Source: Bigelowiella natans CCMP2755 (taxonomy: Eukaryota > Cercozoa > Chlorarachniophyceae). From it: a DNA stretch of 64,000 bases. The stretch is from the NCBI GenBank assembly GCA_000320545.1, contig ADNK01001278.1, positions 104,501 to 168,500 of the forward strand, given 5' to 3'. Position numbers and translations under genes: made by a program. A model generated the notes under the pieces. That model ran no database searches and was not told where the DNA came from. It worked only from the letters and a program-made list of their open reading frames with translations. Of the stretch, positions 62,051 through 64,000 are shown piece by piece. Position 1 is the first letter of the stretch. Each line of letters starts with the position of its first letter.

Positions 62051-63684
62051 ATGGTATTATGATCATGGCAATTACGTGGTATTACAGGTTCGCATGTTGT
62101 GTGCAGTATTTCTGCGACAAAAGCTCGTCAAGTAAGCTTTAGCTGTAGAATCTTTAAGTAGATGAAATGAAACGCAAGAAGACAATTTTAAGCAAGCGTA
62201 AGATTAAGGCAAGGAGGGGAATAGTGGGATACTACAAAAATAGAATACTTTGCATACTTGATTATTAATGGAGTAGTACAAAGTTGAAGGTAGAAGAATG
62301 ATGAATTATGATTGAAATGACAAGTGCTGTTACTACTTTTTCCTTGCTTGTAGTGGAGAACCGATCTTATTCAGGACGCTCTCTGACCGACTTCAGTCCG
62401 GATTTAAGGTAGTAGGTGGATACTGGTAGGTAGGTAGTTACTGGGGGGGGTGGGGGGGGCTGAAGAATCGAGCGACGAGTATGTTCTGATATCAAGATAT
62501 GATACATGCGATGGTATTTTAAGAGATGGTGAGAACGAGTCTGAAGGGGGGCAATGGGAAGAGGAGAGGAAGGAAGAAGAAGCAGCGAGAGGATAGACGC
62601 CCTTACTACTATTCTCCCAATACTTTGTTTAACAGAGTGAGTTGCTTCAAGCGATTGTCCACGAGAGAGCTGGCGGTGTGCGGAGGAACATCAGTGATAC
62701 TGTGGCTGAATTGGCAAAAATACTTCTATTCAGAGGTAACAATCATCGACTTTACACAAGCAGTGATATGCTATATGATGGCGTCACAAGTAATCGTGCT
62801 GCTTATTGTTTCTGAAAAGTGAGAATACTTTTCCTTCTCCTTCTTCTATTCTTCCCCTCTTTATCTCTTCAAAATAGGACATCAAATAGTATCCTTCATG
62901 TTATTTGTTTGTTTGTGACTGATTTTTTGCACATGACTGAACCTTTCTCCTTCTTCTTCTCCTTCTCCCTTCCTCTTCTCCCTCTTCACTTCAGAGGACT
63001 GGGGCCAATTGAAAAGCTTCTTGTTCAAGGCTATTCAAAGTGACAGGGAAGAGCTTCGATTCGCATCCTTTGACATTATGGGGAAGGTGGCTCATTGCAT
63101 ATTTTGGTGCTGTGCGCGTATGGATCATACACACACACACACACATACACACACACACACACACATTAAATACTTATCTGCTGGGTATGCATATTGTGCT
63201 TCATTCGCAGCGGCGTTTGTTTCTAACTCTATCAATCAATGAACCAGATTGCAGACGGAACACCTGAGAGATTTGGCAGTGCCACGGAGCAAGTAAGGAG
63301 TAGTGAGGAATGATGGGGGAATACTTACAATTAAATAATAAGGCGAAAGCATGCTCCGTGTTTAATGATGATTGGTCATCTCTCTTTATGAAACAAGTAA
63401 CCTGTTGATGAAGAGAAGGTTTTCCTCAATTTCGGGTCCCATCTGAAATAACACGCATCAAATAAAAAAAGAGTGGTCCGATTGCCGAGCCGGCAGACGA
63501 CAACTGTGCTCCTCTCTGAGTGCACAGTTCCACACATGAGAATGTATATGTTCATGTTGATGATGAGTAGTCCTTCTCCTTATGGTGTGATGAAATGATT
63601 TGCTCGTCTCGTGATTGCTCTTGGATGGTGGTTATGCAGGTTGTGAAAGCATTTGAGCATGGATTGAAGGATAAGTCTCTCTCG
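61370..63684 (+). CDS. IPO5: Importin-5 / Kap121-type karyopherin, 5' part
   Basis: A HEAT-repeat nuclear import receptor that carries ribosomal proteins and other cargo and binds Ran-GTP. Exons so far: 61370-61405, 61482-61535, 61816-61887, 62088-62131, 62354-62408, 62636-62735, 62995-63086, 63248-63292 and 63640-63684, giving 181 codons in phase. Blocks: MDTNVVSRLMMG, ALSPDNETRKQAENHIHQ, HLSKQPEALMAAVLKLLRQS, NPSVRMLCAVFLRQKLVK, SELLQAIVHERAGGVRRNI, DTVAELAKILL, WGQLKSFLFKAIQSDREELR, and FDIMGKIADGTPERFG. These are the first HEAT repeats of the importin-5/RanBP6 group. The gene continues past the right edge. The acceptor at 61482 (aaaag|GCTC) is chosen over the nearer ccccag because it keeps frame and restores ALSPDN. 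Confidence 0.88.
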
Positions 63685-64000
63685 GTAGTAATAGCATCTC
63701 CTCCTCCTCCTCCTACCACTCAAAGGAAGGAGGAGGCCTTTGATAACACACACAACACACACACAGAGAGAGGGAGAGAGAGAATGATAAGAAGAAAATG
63801 AAGGAGAATAAGAATAAGAATAAGACATTGATGATCAGACGAGGAACCTTCGTAACGAATGAAAGGATAACAACAAACACATATATTTCAACATAAAAAC
63901 TACTACATCCTGAGACGGCGTCGATTATTGATTTCTTAATTCGAGTCGTTTTGTGAGTAGCTAAAGGGAATGATCACAGGATCACCTCTTCTCTCTATTT
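63685..64000 (+). other. Right edge, inside importin-5
   Basis: After the exon ending at 63684 (donor gtagta) no further exon is recognised before the window ends. A CT/CA simple repeat lies at about 63700-63780. This is most likely intron, with the rest of importin-5 outside the window. Confidence 0.5.

Overview
The window is nuclear DNA of a eukaryote. The genes are split by many short GT-AG introns (mostly about 60-400 bp) and encode eukaryote-specific proteins: leucine carboxyl methyltransferase 1, a giant sacsin-like RING protein, ER SDF2, Rab2 and importin-5. Base composition is intermediate, simple-sequence DNA is abundant in introns and gaps, and several gene types (sacsin with a C-terminal RING, a stand-alone lysyl-hydroxylase-type glycosyltransferase) suggest a protist or alga. 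I cannot fix the lineage from the sequence alone. Exon models were built by hand from homology plus splice sites and phase. Every intron in the well-supported genes keeps the reading frame, apart from the two problem points reported in Part 2.

Layout: LCMT1 (-, 936-2247); a METTL21-type methyltransferase carrying an in-frame Nop58-type NOSIC segment (-, 3591-6210); a sacsin-like giant gene of about 42 exons and 6,390 codons ending in a RING finger (+, 6606-33498); SDF2 (-, 34430-35920); a membrane-anchored CCoAOMT-type O-methyltransferase (+, 36578-37839); an unidentified multi-exon gene with a possible signal peptide (-, about 39883-43078); a PLOD-type glycosyltransferase (-, 44706-45941); a 25-exon secreted glycoside-hydrolase-like protein (-, 47467-55079); Rab2 (+, 55802-57131); bacterial-type cysteine synthase (-, 58090-60533); and the 5' end of importin-5 (+, 61370 to beyond the right edge).

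Four neighbouring pairs are head to head with gaps of about 0.4-0.8 kb (METTL/sacsin, SDF2/O-methyltransferase, glycoside-hydrolase-like/Rab2, cysteine synthase/importin-5), so shared promoters are likely. The longer gaps carry compositionally odd DNA rich in TGCA, CATG and CTAG words. Introns are loaded with (GAT)n microsatellites, usually with GAT on the coding strand.

There is no operon-like logic. A loose theme is protein quality control and the secretory route: sacsin-RING, SDF2, Rab2, and signal-peptide or signal-anchor enzymes. The most unusual items are the NOSIC segment inside the methyltransferase gene, the size and degenerate third repeat of the sacsin homologue, and the secreted enzyme-like protein whose family I could not name.
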